DNA of 64,000 nt from Proteles cristata cristata (GCA_017311185.1 JAESUZ010003293.1:620001-684000); one strand, 5' to 3'. Positions 22,992 through 35,620 are shown, counted from the first letter of the stretch. The notes: generated by a model from the letters alone, not told the origin. Translations and numbers: made by a program.

Positions 22992-23039
22992 CTAACAACA
23001 AAGAAAACTTAGGACTTTTTTTCTTAATAATCTAAATTA

Positions 23040-24798
23040 AATATACTGCAGTCATGAGTTCTCAAGGGAGATAAATATACTAAGAGTTAAAAACCTTTGG
23101 GAATAATCTGGCAATCACATTACTGCTTTTAAAAGCAAAATGTCTAATGTTTTAAAGTAAAAAAAATGCAATTAAATTAACTTATAAGCCCACCTGTAAC
23201 TGATACAATAAACAGAAATCCTTGATTTCTTTCATGCAAAAGAAAAATCATGTGCAGCTTCCAGAAATGCATTAATGCACCTGAAAATAATTTTATGAAA
23301 TTTTATCCTCATATCCACGTGAGCAATGGTTTCACTCAGTATCACTAGTTGAATAAGTATATTATTAATCTGAGCTCCCATGCTGGTATGATTTGAAATA
23401 GGCCCATTCAGAACTTTAAAAGATCAACAAAAACAGTAGCTGCTTCTAATATCCGAAGGGAAAAAAATAGTTTTAGTTTTGGCAAGTCTTCAGTGGGCAA
23501 AGGATTCAGTCCATAAATCATAATACTGGACTGCATTAATTTCTTTCCACACTGATCACATGCACACAAAAAGTTAACTGTATCTGGAATGCACAACACA
23601 AAACATACTGCATGAAAAGTTAGATTCCCCCTGAAATGTTCATCTGGGCCCTTATATCTACAAAGTTGAGAGTTTTCTGGAATTCAGAAGTCCTAGAAAC
23701 ACAATCTTACTTGAAAATGACCTGGAAAATAAAAGAATGTGAAAAATGATAGTTCTATTTTCTGGCACAGGCAAAATCGGTTTCGTATTTTGATTAGTTG
23801 GAAGGAACATAAAATATGTCCAGATGAAAAAAATAAAGATACTGGAGAAAACCCTGCAAATATGTGCCTGTAACTTCTTCCAAATTTGATCAAACCATGG
23901 TGATTGCACCACACCATTTCTATCCAATATTATAAAAATATTTACATATAAAAGCTGTTCCTAAATGCATTCTTCTTGGAAAGGAATACATCTAACATAT
24001 TCCTGAGAACTAATCTTTAAAAAGTGACACACTGTTATCTTAACAATTATAAGGAATCAAATAGTGCATTTGTACTAAAGAAATTCTGCTTGAATGTTTA
24101 AGCGATTTTGCTAAGTAAGCTTCAAACCTTGTCTAAATACACAGACTACAAAATAGACTATAAACTCCCTATGTGTCAGCCTTACCACTGAATTTCCTGG
24201 ATACTGGTGGTTGGTATATAAACATAATTCGACCTAAATATAGAAATTTAAATTTAACTGTGAACCATTTACAAAGAAATCTTAGGGGAAAGGTTTTAAA
24301 AAGATGATGTATCTACCCAGAAAGAAACTACACGTTTTCAGCAGGAAAAATGTGAACATATTTTTCTAAAAACTGCAAGAGTGTCAGGGAAATATGTGTA
24401 CACATGTTTTTTCAAAGAAAAACATTTCTACCATAGTATAAAATACACACAATCAGTGTGGACAGTATGAGCTCAGTATCCATCTAAATGTCTGGACACA
24501 GAGAACGTACACTGCACCAGGACGCAGCAGTGTCAAGTAACTTTGTATTTTCTTAAATGAGGGATGGTGATGATTTGACAGCGGTAAAGTATTCTACAGA
24601 CAGAAGGAATTTCACTTATGTTAAGAAAGGATCAGGATAAGTACATATCCCGAAACTCCCTACAGAGTTTTCCCAATTAATCGTTTATCCGCACTACATA
24701 TAAATAAATTATCTGTCTTTACAATCCTCTCCAAAATGTCCAACTTATTAACCAGGAAAAAATAGAAAATGGAAAATAAAGACAAAATTGAGACACTT
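23040..24798. other. Intronic stretch without a recognised feature
   Basis: Just upstream of exon A in the transcript. No SINE or L1 seen. Short minus-strand frames at 23408-23599 and 23658-23927 have no recognisable motif. A conserved regulatory element cannot be judged without a comparison. Confidence 0.4.
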
Positions 24799-24812
24799 TA
24801 AAAAACACTTTT

Positions 24813-25023
24813 TTTTTTTTTTTTAATTTCTAGGAGAGAGAGAGAGAGACAGCGTGAGCAGGGGAGGGTCAGAGAGAGAGGGAGTCACAGACTCTGAAAC
24901 AGGCTCCAGGCTCTGAGCTGGCAGTCAGCACAGATCCCGACGCGGGGCTCGAACCCACGAACCGCGAGATCATGACCTAAGCGAAAGTTGGACGCTTAAC
25001 TGACTAAGCCACCCAGGTGCCCC
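24813..25023 (-). mobile_element. Carnivore tRNA-Lys SINE, young subfamily
   Basis: Reverse-oriented, ending CCAGGTGCCCC. Perfect 14-base duplication TAAAAAACACTTTT at 24799-24812 and 25024-25037. It carries GGCAGTCAGCACAG and CCTAAGCGAAAGTTGG, the young markers. Confidence 0.97.
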
Positions 25024-25465
25024 TAAAAAACACTTTTGAAAACCAGAATACAACTACTGTAGGGACCTGGAATGTATGTCCCAGTATGCTGTCATAATGA
25101 GCAGGAAAACTTTATTTTTTATCTATCCAACGCACTAATTTCCTTCACCTAAACTTGTACCCTTACTAGCATTGGCACTGCTACAATTCCCCAGAATGCT
25201 CTGGACTTCCATAAAGTGATTCCTTCGGACTAAAAGTAATTATTGTGTCACTTCACCCAGGCTCTGTCCTGATGTGTCCCATGCTCCAAAATCACCGCTT
25301 CAAAACCCTGACCTCCTCTTCTCTACCAAGTGAGGAGAGCAATCTTCATAGCTGATTACAGTCATCACACTAAAGTGTGTATTATGCACTGGCTTCCTTG
25401 TAGAAATTTGTGTCCATGCCTACCAGAAAGAGTAAAGAAACTCTTCTTTAGCAATACAAAGCTTA

Positions 25466-25690
25466 AGGGGCACCTGGGTAGTCCAGGTGCTTTTAAGGGT
25501 CCGGCTTTGGCTCAGGTCATGATCCCATGGTTCATGGGTTCGCCCTGCGTTGGGCTCTGTGCTGACAGCTCAGAGCCTGGAGCCTGCTTCAGAGTGTCTC
25601 CCTCTCTGTCTCTGCTCCCCCTCATTTGTGCTCAGTCTCTCTCTCTCTCTCTTAAAGATAAATAAACATTTAAAAAACAAAAACCAGAAA
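25466..25690 (+). mobile_element. Carnivore tRNA-Lys SINE, old
   Basis: Plus-strand copy with several substitutions and a small deletion in the B box region. Flanks CAATACAAAGCTTA (25452-25465) and CAATATAAAGCTTA (25691-25704) differ at one base. Confidence 0.94.
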
Positions 25691-25704
25691 CAATATAAAG
25701 CTTA

Positions 25705-26809
25705 CAAAACAGGTTAGCAGCTTGCCAGGCCAGTTTCACAGAATGCTGAGCTCAGAATTGGTGCATTTAACATGACAGCACTTCACTGAGCAAGGAGACC
25801 AAAATCACAAAATAATCCTAGTAACTTCAGTGTTACAAAACTTGATTCTACATTCAAAGAAATCCCTCAATTTCTTAATCTGTGAAACTACATCAAAGTT
25901 GTACTTCATTGTTTATTGTTGCATGTTAAATATTTTTGGCAGTAATTAGAATAACTTGAAATAATAGTGCATTTCACACTTTTTTATTATAGTGAAAGCA
26001 GTACATATTTAATTGTGGTGTAAACTATGCAAGAAATAACAGAGCAGGTAAGTACTTGAGAATGAATATACAATTTAATCTTCTTAACCACATGGATAAA
26101 GGTATGGTCACAGTAACCATAAGAGATTTATTTGGAACCTAATAAAATATTGTGCTACAAGACATTATTAGTTTAATACAAGAACAATTCATTTACAGAT
26201 TTTTTTCTGATAAATATTATTTGTTTTTCAAAGTAAACTAAAATAATAGTCTACTTGTAAAGACTGCTTAAAAGACAAAAGTTCCTTTTGCATATTAACA
26301 CTCATGTTTGCATTTAAGTATTTTTTGACAATTTCTTTATTAAACTTTACATTTCATATGAAATGCCTCATCTTTGATCTCCTCAAATCTCTTCTCAATT
26401 TCTCACTCCAGTCAATGACACTAACATGCAAACTCATTGTATTTTTCTCCCTCTGCTACATTTTCACTAGCTTCTGTTGATTTTGTTTTGTTTTTGTCTT
26501 CTCAGGTTCTTCAATTTGCTCTCTACTTCCATAGCACTTGTCCCAATCCAGGAAACTTCAACGTCCCCAAACTGTGATGCAATTCAGATTTAAGTGCTAA
26601 AATGATCTTGCTCAAATAGGATGTCCATAACTCTTGTTCTAGGATCTATGAGACTTCACTATTCTATAACTCCAATGTGTCTTTACAGCCTGACTCACAG
26701 ATTTCTATATACCTTAATTCCCATCATATTTCTTTTTTTTTCCCATATTATTCTACATTTAAATTCCAATAATTTCAATTTTCTTTTCACACTTCTATGC
26801 ATCTGTAAT
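25705..26809. other. Intronic stretch without a recognised feature
   Basis: AT-rich, with a possible decayed L2-like piece near 26350-26600. Nothing coding seen. Confidence 0.4.
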
Positions 26810-26989
26810 GGTTAACTTTATGTGTCAACTTGTTTGGGCCACAAGGTGATCAGACCTTTGGTCAAACATTATTCTGGCTGTAGCTGTAAGGGTATTTCTG
26901 GATGAAATTAACAGGTAAAATAAGTAGAGTAGACTGCCCTCCCTAATGTGGGAGGCCCTCAATCAATAAGCTGAAGAACTAAATAGAAA

Positions 26990-27956
26990 GTGATCACCTT
27001 GGGGCACCGGGGTGGCTCAGCTGGTTAAGCATGGAGCTCAGGTAATTATTTTGGCTCAGGTCATGATCTCATGGTTTGTGAGTTAGGGCCCTTGTGTGAG
27101 GCTCTGAGCTGACAACATGGAACCTGCTTGGGATTCTCTCTCTCCCTGTCTCTCTGCCCCTCCCCCGTGCTCTGTCTGTCTCTCTTTCTCAAAATTAATA
27201 AACAAACTTAAAAAAAAAAAAAGAACATGATCACCTCACACCTGTTAGAATGGCTAAAGTCAACAACAGGAGAAACAAGAGGTATTGGCCAGGATGTGGG
27301 GAAAGGGGAACCCTCTTAACACTGTTGGTGGGAATGCAAACTGGTACAGCCACTTCGGAAAACAATATGGAGATTTCTCAGAAAGTTAAAAAAAGAACTG
27401 CCCTATGATCCAGCAATTGCACCACTATTTACCCAAATAATGCAAAAATATTATTTCAAAGAGATCCATGCACGCTGATGTTTATAACAGTATTATCTTC
27501 AATAGCCAAATTAGGGAAACAGTCCAAGTGTCCATCGACTGATGAATGGATAAAGAAGATGTGGTGTATATAAACAATGGGATACTATTCAGCCAGCAAA
27601 AAGAATGAAATCTTGCCAATTACAATGACATGGATGGAGCTAAAGAGTATTATGCTAAGCAAAGTAAGTCAGAGAAAGACAAATACCATAAAATTTCACT
27701 CATATACCTAAGTTCAAGAAACAAAACAAATGAGCAAAAAGGAAAAAAGAGAAACCAAGAAATAGAGTCTTAACTATAGAGAACAACTGATGGTTACCAG
27801 AGGGGAGGTGGGTGGGGGGATGGGAGAAATTAAGGAGTGCACTTGCTGTGATGAGCACTGGGTGATATGAAATTGTTAAGTCACCACACTGTGCACCTGA
27901 AATTAATATTACACTGTATGTTTGCTAACTGGAATTTAAACAAAAACCTTAAAAAA
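26990..27956 (+). mobile_element. L1 3' fragment, carrying a SINE near its 5' end
   Basis: Starts at TGATCACCT and resumes after the SINE as TCACCTCACACCTGTTAG, then ORF2 C-terminal text (GCACCACTATTTACCC, GTGTCCATCGACTGATGAAT) and the 3' UTR to the A tail at 27950-27963. Frameshifted, not intact. Confidence 0.8.
27001..27227 (+). mobile_element. Carnivore tRNA-Lys SINE, old, within L1
   Basis: Plus-strand, starting GGGGCACCGGGGTGGCTCAG with a divergent body and an A tail. TGATCACCT occurs on both sides (26991-26999 and 27228-27236), so the SINE inserted about ten bases into the L1 fragment. Confidence 0.9.
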
Positions 27957-28199
27957 AAAAAAAGAACATTAAAGACCAAAGAAAGCGCATAATGGAACAC
28001 TTTCTGCCTACCTTGAAATGAGATACTGGTCTTTTCGAGCCTTCTGACTCAGACTAAAACATCTCTTGTTTCTCAGGACTTTGGATTCAGGCTGCATCTC
28101 TCCTGGGTCTGCAGCCTGCCAACCACAACACTTGGGACATTTCAGTCTACATATCAGGGGAGTCAACTCCATCCTTCCTATTATCAATCGACCTACCTA

Positions 28200-28245
28200 T
28201 CTACCTACCCACCCTCACACATACAAACACACACACAAACACATA
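28200..28245. repeat. Short CT/ACAC simple repeats
   Basis: CTACCTACC units followed by CACACATACAAACACACAC, the normal simple-repeat zone near the end of the old repeat that surrounds it. Confidence 0.6.
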
Positions 28246-28378
28246 TACTGTTGGTTCTGTTTTTCTGGAGAAACAAGATAGAACTATATACTCAAATTAT
28301 GAGAAATTCTTGTGTTCTTTTTGAGAAATAGATTCTTTATGGGATGCAGCACTTTCTTCTTTAAAATACAGGCTTCAA

Positions 28379-28600
28379 GGGGCACCTGGGTGGCCTAGTC
28401 AGTTAATTGTCCAACTTCAGCTCAGATGAGGATCTAGTGGTTTGTAGGTTCAAATCCCATGTTGGGCTCTGTGCTGACTGTTCAGAGCCTGGAGTCTGCT
28501 TCGGATTCTGTGTCTCCCTCTCTCTCTGACCCTCCCTTGCTCACACTCTGTCTCTCTCTTTCAAAAATACACAAACATTAAAAACATTAAAAAAATAAAT
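28379..28600 (+). mobile_element. Carnivore tRNA-Lys SINE, old
   Basis: Plus-strand, starting GGGGCACCTGGGTGGCCTAG. Flanks AAAATACAGGCTTCAA (28363-28378) and AAAATATAGGCTTCAA (28601-28616) differ at one base. Confidence 0.95.
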
Positions 28601-28616
28601 AAAATATAGGCTTCAA

Positions 28617-29339
28617 AATAACTTTCTCAAAGTAAAATGTTTTATGATTATCTTCATACAGTAGTGTTTATTACCTAACCTATGCATGAAACTTACATGC
28701 TCAGTTTATAATACCTTAATTATACTTGTAAACAAGTTTCTTCTTTATCTTCCTCAACCAATTACTTAACACTCTCACTTTCCAACTACATTTTGAATAA
28801 TATCTCGAGGTCCAGGTCCACCAATCCCCAACAGACAGTTTCTAAATGTTTGTTTAATGTTGGGAATCCATTTCCCCTTGACAACTGCCAGTTTTCTCGT
28901 CTATGATATAAATGAATTGGGCTAGATGAAGTCAATAACATTTGTCTGGGACCCAAATAAATTCAACTCAGCAGAAATATTTGCAAAAGGTTTTGAAAGA
29001 ATCAAAAATTAATTTCCCACTTACTAACATTCTGAAAGTATTCCATTGTAACCACAGTTCTGTTGTACCTCTTTCCTTTGGGTGTTGACTAAATCCCTGG
29101 ATCTTACCTTTTTGAGGATACATAGTAAAAATAAATAAATAGTAAAAAGCAAGAACTGTTGAAAGCTATGTTATGAAAAGCTAGGTTGTCTCTGGCCTAA
29201 GATTTATTTGTCTATCTTTCTACCCATTGGTCTATAACTATTTACTAGACCAGATTCTAGGTCAAATGATGAAAGGACAGCTCTACTTAAAACCATACTT
29301 CTCAGCCACAGATGGTCCAAGATCCTCTTTGAAACTCCA
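28617..29339. other. Intronic stretch without a recognised feature
   Basis: AT-rich, no exon or clear repeat seen. Confidence 0.4.
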
Positions 29340-29490
29340 TGTTGTGACCAAAGGAACTAGAAGTTGGAAAATCTGGATTTCAGGTCCAGCTCTACTACTA
29401 TGTAATTATGTAAGATCAGATATATCAAACAACTTCCCTAGATTTGTAATTATATATATTTCATATTTTCCATTTGAAATGGGTAACGAA
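29340..29490 (+). repeat. MIR relic, plus orientation
   Basis: CTGGATTTCAGGTCCAGCTC, then CTACTATGTAATTATGTAAG and AACTTCCCTAGATTT follow the MIR order (CCTGGGTTCGAATCC, then CACTTACTAGCTGTGTGACC). Confidence 0.55.
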
Positions 29491-29527
29491 TGATTTTAAT
29501 GACTATTAGGAGAGTTAATAATCTTAG

Positions 29528-29610
29528 GAACAATAGCTACCATTTATTGAGTACCCAATTTGTACCAAGCACTGTGCTGTGTTCTAAGTATGTAATTTAA
29601 TTAAAAATTT
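29528..29610 (-). repeat. MIR or related 3' end, reverse orientation
   Basis: AGCTACCATTTATTGAGTAC followed by CCAAGCACTGTGCTGTG is the standard reversed MIR end. Confidence 0.65.
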
Positions 29611-30249
29611 AAGTTAAAATGTATGTAACACTAAATGTCAAATAATACTCTTAAGTTTTATAATGACAGACAGGGATACCTTACTATACTTCTTTCCAGT
29701 CTATAATTCTGCTTCAAAAGGCAACTACTTTCAACTTGTCTAGCTTGTTCTTCTGTTTTTTTACCTCCATATCTGGAGTAAACTTATAATGCTTGTTTTT
29801 ATTTTTGGCTTTAAATACTACAGTTCTTACTATGGGAGATAAAGACTGAATGTCCTCATATGCCTCATAGTTCGCTATCTCCTTTCTCTCCTATGGATCT
29901 TATCTATAAATTTTTTAAGAAAAATTAATACTCTATGTTTGTATTTTTATGACTGTAAACACTTATAGCTTGGCTACAATGAGCCAATTTATTTTTACAT
30001 TTTTAAAAGATATTTTTCTTGTAGTTAATAATTTCCTTGGTTTGTTTCTGTGTTTATTATTTTGTGGACCAAACACTGTTTTATCACAAACTCCTTGAAA
30101 AGATTTGAAACATTCAAGGATTTCTTTCAAATTCATTGTTTTTGTTTTTTGACAGAGGCATCTCATCTGGAGTTCTCCAACTCTTCAGCAATTCCTTTTG
30201 GATTCTTATTTTCTTGATCCTATTTCTTACTCTTTCTTAGTTTATTTCA

Positions 30250-31450
30250 TTATTTTGATAGCTTTTTTTTTTTTTTTTTTTTTTTTTGGTGTTCTTGAGC
30301 ATAGATATAATAGCTGCTTTAAAAACCCCATTTGCTAATATCAACATCTGTTCAATTTGGAGTCAGTTTTCATTTTGTGTATTCCCTGGGGTGTGGTCAT
30401 GGTTTCCTGTTGCTTCATATTTAAAGGAATCTGGGCTTTTATCTGAGATATTGTGAATGATACCTTATAAGGACTCTGGATTTGGTTATGTTCCTTTGAA
30501 GAATAGTGATTTTTTTTTTTTAAACAGGCAGAATAGAAACTAGAACACTAGAATGGACTCAACCTACTTATCTTCTTCCCCCAGTGGTGGGGCTATAGCT
30601 AAAAAATACCTCTGACTGTTTCCTGAGAATAGGTATAAGTGCAGTAAAATTTTAAAGATCCAGTATTTCTGAAAGTTCATTTAAGCCATATTCAGTTGGT
30701 AAACTGACTGGGTATGAAATTTCAGATTAAAAATTATTTTCCTTAGAATTTTAAAGGCATTGTTCCACTGTCTTCTAGCTTAAAATATTGCTGTTGAGAA
30801 GTGAGGTTTTTTTTTTCTTCTTTTCTTAGTAACCCTTTATGTGACTTTTTCTTCAACTCTAAAAAACTTTTAGTGTTCTTTTCATACCTAAAATTCTGAA
30901 ATTTCATGGTGCTGTGCCTTTCTTCATATATTTTCTTGGTATTCACTGGGATACTATAACTCCTATGTTCCTGACCTTCATGTCCGGCAAATTTATTTGT
31001 ATCACTCTGAAAATTTCTTTCCTTCTGTTTTCTGGATTCTTGCTAGAATGTTTACTGATTGAATGTTGGTAGTCTTTGTGCCTAGGATCTTAGTACCAAA
31101 GTCTGTTTTATTCAACCTCTCCAGAGAGTAAATCTACACTATTTTCCCAAATGGCAAAAGAAGAGCTGACTGCCTATATGGGATAGGGACTGGGACAAAA
31201 TTATTTTTTTACTTCCTACCAATCCTATTTTTCATCCACTCAAGACTTCTTTTTTCAGAGGTACCTTCAATCCTGATCTCTTACAGGTGCCAAGGTTTTA
31301 TTTTTCTCAGATCTTCTAAACTTTTGACATTTCTATCCATCTTTAAATTTCCATAAATTTTTGACATATCTCATCTGTTATTTAATCTTCTCCCATTTTG
31401 TCTTTGTAGATTATGCCTCTTTAATTACTTTGCTGTCCTCTCCTGTGGCT
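30250..31450 (-). mobile_element. Old L1 5'-region remnant, antisense
   Basis: Like 17040-18340: GAGCATAGATATAATAGCTG, TAATATCAACATCTGTTC, GATATTGTGAATGATACC and GGCATTGTTCCACTGTCTTC are familiar reversed 5' text of ancient L1 families. It has a 21-base T run at 30267-30287. Class by recognition only. Confidence 0.5.
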
Positions 31451-31499
31451 TCAGAAGGATTGGAGACAAACATATGTATCACCCATGTTTAAGCAGAAA

Positions 31500-31640
31500 C
31501 TTATACTCCTTTTTAATGTTAACATTTACTGAATGTATTGAATGTACTATCCTATACTTCTTGTCTTCTATAACCCTCATGAAAATCCTATGAGATGTCC
31601 AGGTACACAAAACTGGTACTAAATAATAAATGCTTAACAT
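31500..31640 (-). repeat. Possible MIR relic
   Basis: TTAACATTTACTGAATGTAT and CCTCATGAAAATCCTATGAG resemble the reversed MIR end. Weak match. Confidence 0.4.
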
Positions 31641-32459
31641 CAAGCCATTCATCTTTGGAAGACTAATTTCTTATTCAGAATACAGGAAGGTATGATCATT
31701 AAATCAAGCCTTACATTGCATAGAAAGTCTACCCACAAAAACATTTATTTGCCTTTCAAAACATTTTCATTGCTGACAATGAAATGGTTGCCAAAATAAA
31801 AATGGTTTGGATCAAAACATCCAAGCCAGTTGCTTCATGCAGACACAGTTTAAGGACTGAGGACTAAGCAAGTGTTTGAAAGGAAATGGATTTGTAACCA
31901 AATACAGTTAACATTCAGGATACTATAAGTGTAAGATACATGACTTCGTATTTTCCTATCATATGATCTCCTTATTCTTTGTTGGTGACTGGTCTTCCAC
32001 TGTCTTAGACATTTGAAATATAAACAAGTATAAAATTGATAAAAGATGTGCCTAACTCTTGAGAGTTTCATTTTAACTCTTCTTTTTAGAATGGTAAGTC
32101 AAACACAGTTAAGTCAAGTTTTAAAAAATATGTTAAAGCTATAATTATCAGTATCTCATGACTCAAAGAATTCATCTTTATTTATACACATATTTTAAAG
32201 AATTACCAAGCCACAATCAATTTAAGCCTGCAAAGCTTTAAAAACGGCCAATAAACAATAACTGCTTTTGTTGTATAAGAACAGCAAATGTGACAAGGAA
32301 CTAATTCTTTCGTTACTCTTATTTAAATATGAAATGAGGAGAATAACAACCATTTGAAAGTTTTAAACTATTTCGCACAGAAGTTATTCACAAGTAACTT
32401 TCAAGTCTAAACACGTTTAGGTTCGCAAGTAAGCAAAAGGATATACTGGAAATTTTTTT

Positions 32460-32680
32460 AAGTTGAAATGAAAGTAGTAAACAAGGTTATAATTTAAACA
32501 GCATACTACTCTGTATTATACCTTACCTACCATATTAAACTGGATTATAATTTAAACACTATACTATTAACTAACTGTAGTTATTATTACTTAATATGTA
32601 ACTATTTACTATTTAACTATTAAAACTAAAATACTATTTAACTACTTAAGCTAAAATACATTCACATTGTAGAAAGATGG
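32460..32680. repeat. AT-rich, internally repetitive tract
   Basis: GGTTATAATTTAAACA and GGATTATAATTTAAACA-type units recur, followed by TATTTAACTA motifs (ACTATTTAACTATTAAAAC, ACTATTTAACTACTTAAGC). A degenerate tandem structure with no exon signals. Confidence 0.6.
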
Positions 32681-32832
32681 TAGGTCTTGATTTGCTCAAC
32701 CTTCTACACAGATATCGTTCAGTTACTCAATAATTGAAAATGATATAGTTTAAAGGTTTAAGGGTATACATTTTAATTGCATGTCTAAAATTTTAGTAGT
32801 TTACAAAATACATACTTTTTATATATATTTTA

Positions 32833-33022
32833 AAAATGTTTATTTTTGAGAGAAAGAGGCAGAGCATGCGCAGGGGAGGGACAGAGAGAGACAGAGACAC
32901 ACAGAATCACAAGGAGGCTCCTGTCAGCACGAAGCCCAACATGGGGCTCGAACTCACTAACCGTGAGATCATGACCTGAGCCGAAGTCAGACGCTCAATA
33001 GACTGAGCCACCCAGGTGCCCC
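32833..33022 (-). mobile_element. Carnivore tRNA-Lys SINE, old
   Basis: Reverse-oriented short form with GGAGGCTCCTGTCAGCACG and head ending CCAGGTGCCCC. No clear target-site duplication left. Confidence 0.9.
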
Positions 33023-34690
33023 TAGAATCACTTTCTTAACAAGTTTTTAAAAAGTAACTCTCATCTAAAGTTAAAGGGAAAAAACTACATAGACTTCTTC
33101 TGACAGAGAATAGCTTCTGTAATTATTTCTCACGTCGAATCACCCCAACATGAAATCTAATGCATGCCTTCATATGTATACATTTTCGAAGGTATACTTT
33201 TAAACAGAACAGCGACTCTTTCTGGTCCTCAGGTTCTTCAAGTGGGAACTAAAGAAAAGTGGGTACCAAATGAGCTCCTTTTAGCTCTTACTTTCTGGTT
33301 CTCGTATTTAACCTTAGGTATAGCTTCCTTTTAGCTCCATAATTAAATGCTTGCATCAATGAGAGAAGAAATAAAAAAGAAGAGTCCGAAGAGGTGAGGT
33401 GCAGGAGGGAGTCATTAAAAAAAAAAAAATCCTCTTAGTTATACCAGTGGAAATAGCAAGCAATTCAATTAATTGTGTAAATGTGGAAGGGAGTATGAGT
33501 TTGGATCATTATTTAGCATTAATGACTGATTTTACAATAATGTTCACCATGGTACACAAATCAGCAGGTGATATAGTTAATTATTCCAGTATCCTACTCA
33601 ATAATTCCAGAAACATTTGAAAGCCAAAGTCAGTTGCAAAATGGGATTAAAGCAATAAAATTACTAATGCATACGAGAGATTGGTCTCTGATTCTAATCT
33701 GCCCTTTGCTTTTATCATATGATGAAAAGAGATAATTTGTATATACTTCCCCCTCAGTCTGTCAGAGAAAGTAGCCCTTATTCAAATTTTGTATTCAAAC
33801 ATTGCTTGCATAGGAAAACCAATCAATGTTGTATATAGTATTTATCAAATTAGATGTAGTATATGTAAAACTAAATGAAAAGTCAGGTTTCCTGGGCTCA
33901 GATGTCAGTCCCATATTCTACTCAAGAATTAAAAACGTTATTAAGCAGGGCCCAAGAAGCTGCTATAGTACAGATCTTGTTACGGTCACAGGTCACTGCG
34001 AAGATCAAAATGAAATAGTGTGGTACAGGCACTCGGGAGGACTAAAAAGCACCATAAAAGCATAACATATTGCTTAGGAATGGCACATTCTTGGTTAGAA
34101 GATGAAAAATGTAGTCCCTATATGAAAAGGAAAAAAAAGAGTCTACTGATAATTTGGCAAGCAAAGAAAATGTTTTAGATTTGTTACTTAAACTGAAACC
34201 GGGATATTCTTAAGAGCTTCATTCACCTGGGGCTAAAATGGCACAGCCGCCCAATAGCACTCACACAGTCATCTTCTGAGAAAGCAGACAACACAGAGAA
34301 GACAGAGGCCCACGTCCTTCAAAGACTGCAAGTGAGGGACCACGGCCTCTTTGAGGTCTCCTCTAATTCAAGCACAGACCTGATCACCCCCTTTCCACTG
34401 CGCTTCTGGGAACACTGTAGGACTTCAGCCAGCTTACCTCTTATCACTCTATTTTGCAAAGATGTCTTTACAATCTTAAGAGAGTCTCAAAGACACTGCT
34501 ACAGGTTATCTAAAGTGTCTAAAGAAAATATTCGGACTCGTCTGGAGTTAGCCTCGTTAGATCCTAGCCGCGATGAATTTCTAGCCTAGAGGTAAATCAA
34601 ATTGTGCCTCCCACTCAAATCACGATTTGTAGAAAACTGCAATTTTACAATCTAACTGGACGAATCTCAGCTAATGTATGTGACTGAAGC
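33023..34690. other. Intronic stretch without a recognised feature
   Basis: Includes plus-strand frames at 33399-33620, 33826-34065 and 34332-34589. None has a recognisable domain, and the SUPT3H direction is the opposite one. Confidence 0.4.
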
Positions 34691-34699
34691 CTCTTTGCG

Positions 34700-35180
34700 G
34701 ATGACCCATATGGGATCACTAATATGTATTAGACTATATCAGTTTATCAGTCAGGGGCTTGGAGAAAAACCGCATAGTTAAACTGGGTACTTGGAGAAGA
34801 GTTTAAACAGACACTATGTGTGAAGATGTGGGGAGGGTCTAGGGACACTGCAAGGGTGAGTGTGGTCCCCTCCCGGCTCTAAGAGCAACAGGAGACCATC
34901 AGGAAACCTAGGCTTAGAGGGCGAAGGGGTAGGCAGCCGCCACCTGAGCCTGCAAGCCAGAGATGCCCACCTGCCATGGATCCAGCCAACCTTGGCCTCA
35001 CATTCATTTACCCGCCTCTCAGCTCTCCTGCTGGTGCCTCCCACTGACCACACTCCCCAAGAAGCCAGAGGGCAAGACAGGTCTAAAGAGGTGAGTCTCC
35101 CAGGGTCCAGAAAAGGAGGAAGGGTGAAAACACTCTATAGAGAGGGACAAATGTTAGATGTCCATTATCAAATGAGTCTT
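34700..35180. repeat. Probable old interspersed repeat, class not assigned
   Basis: Locally GC-richer than its surroundings, with the text CTCTCCTGCTGGTGCCTCCC and GAAGCCAGAGGGCAAGA, which I recognise as recurrent in mammalian genomes. Its class is unknown to me. The two opposite open frames here (34814-35053, 34860-35195) follow from it. Confidence 0.4.
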
Positions 35181-35399
35181 CAGACTTCTCAATGATAACT
35201 TTATGAAGGGCTACTTTCCGCCTTGAATACCAGAAGTAGAATGTTTTCATCTCCTTTGAAAATTGCTTCTGTTCAGACAGTTTAAAAACAGAAATGGGTG
35301 GGAAGTGTCCTCCTCCAAATAAATATGTGATCCAGTGATGGACATTATAATTCTATATTGCAACATTTAGTTTAAGGAAGGGTAGCACCAATAATATGA

Positions 35400-35620
35400 G
35401 TAACAAGAAAATAAATTAGCATTTACTGAATATACTACAAGATTCCTGGTGTATTTCACATATTTTAAAAATTGTTAGCTTTTCTAATCTTTGCAAAAAT
35501 CCTACGAGTTAAGTGATATTAATATTTTATAGGTTTTCTTTTTTTGGACAAGGCAATAGCAGCTCAGGGCACTGAAATGACTAAGATGGAATTTGAACAA
35601 GTCTGTCAGACAATAACTCC
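35400..35620 (-). repeat. MIR-like relic
   Basis: TTAGCATTTACTGAATATAC, then AATCCTACGAGTTAAGTG and GAATTTGAACAAG, follow the reversed MIR layout in a badly decayed form. Confidence 0.5.

Larger units (their letters stand above)
26810..28290 (+). repeat. Old mammal-wide repeat split by an L1 and a SINE
   Basis: The left part (26810 to about 26990) has GGTTAACTTTATGTGTCAAC and CTCCCTAATGTGGGAGG. The right part (about 27957-28290) ends GTTGGTTCTGTTTTTCTGGA. These are the two ends of one familiar mammalian repeat ending TTCTGTTTCTCTGGAGAA. I cannot name its class. The inserted block lies at about 26990-27956. Confidence 0.6.

Noticed and set aside
34332..34589. 85-codon plus-strand frame
   Set aside because: No recognisable domain, opposite to the host gene, no exon signals and short. 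Likely chance.
34814..35195. Overlapping open frames on both strands in GC-richer DNA
   Set aside because: The text resembles a recurrent old interspersed repeat. Open frames on both strands at once point to composition, not coding.
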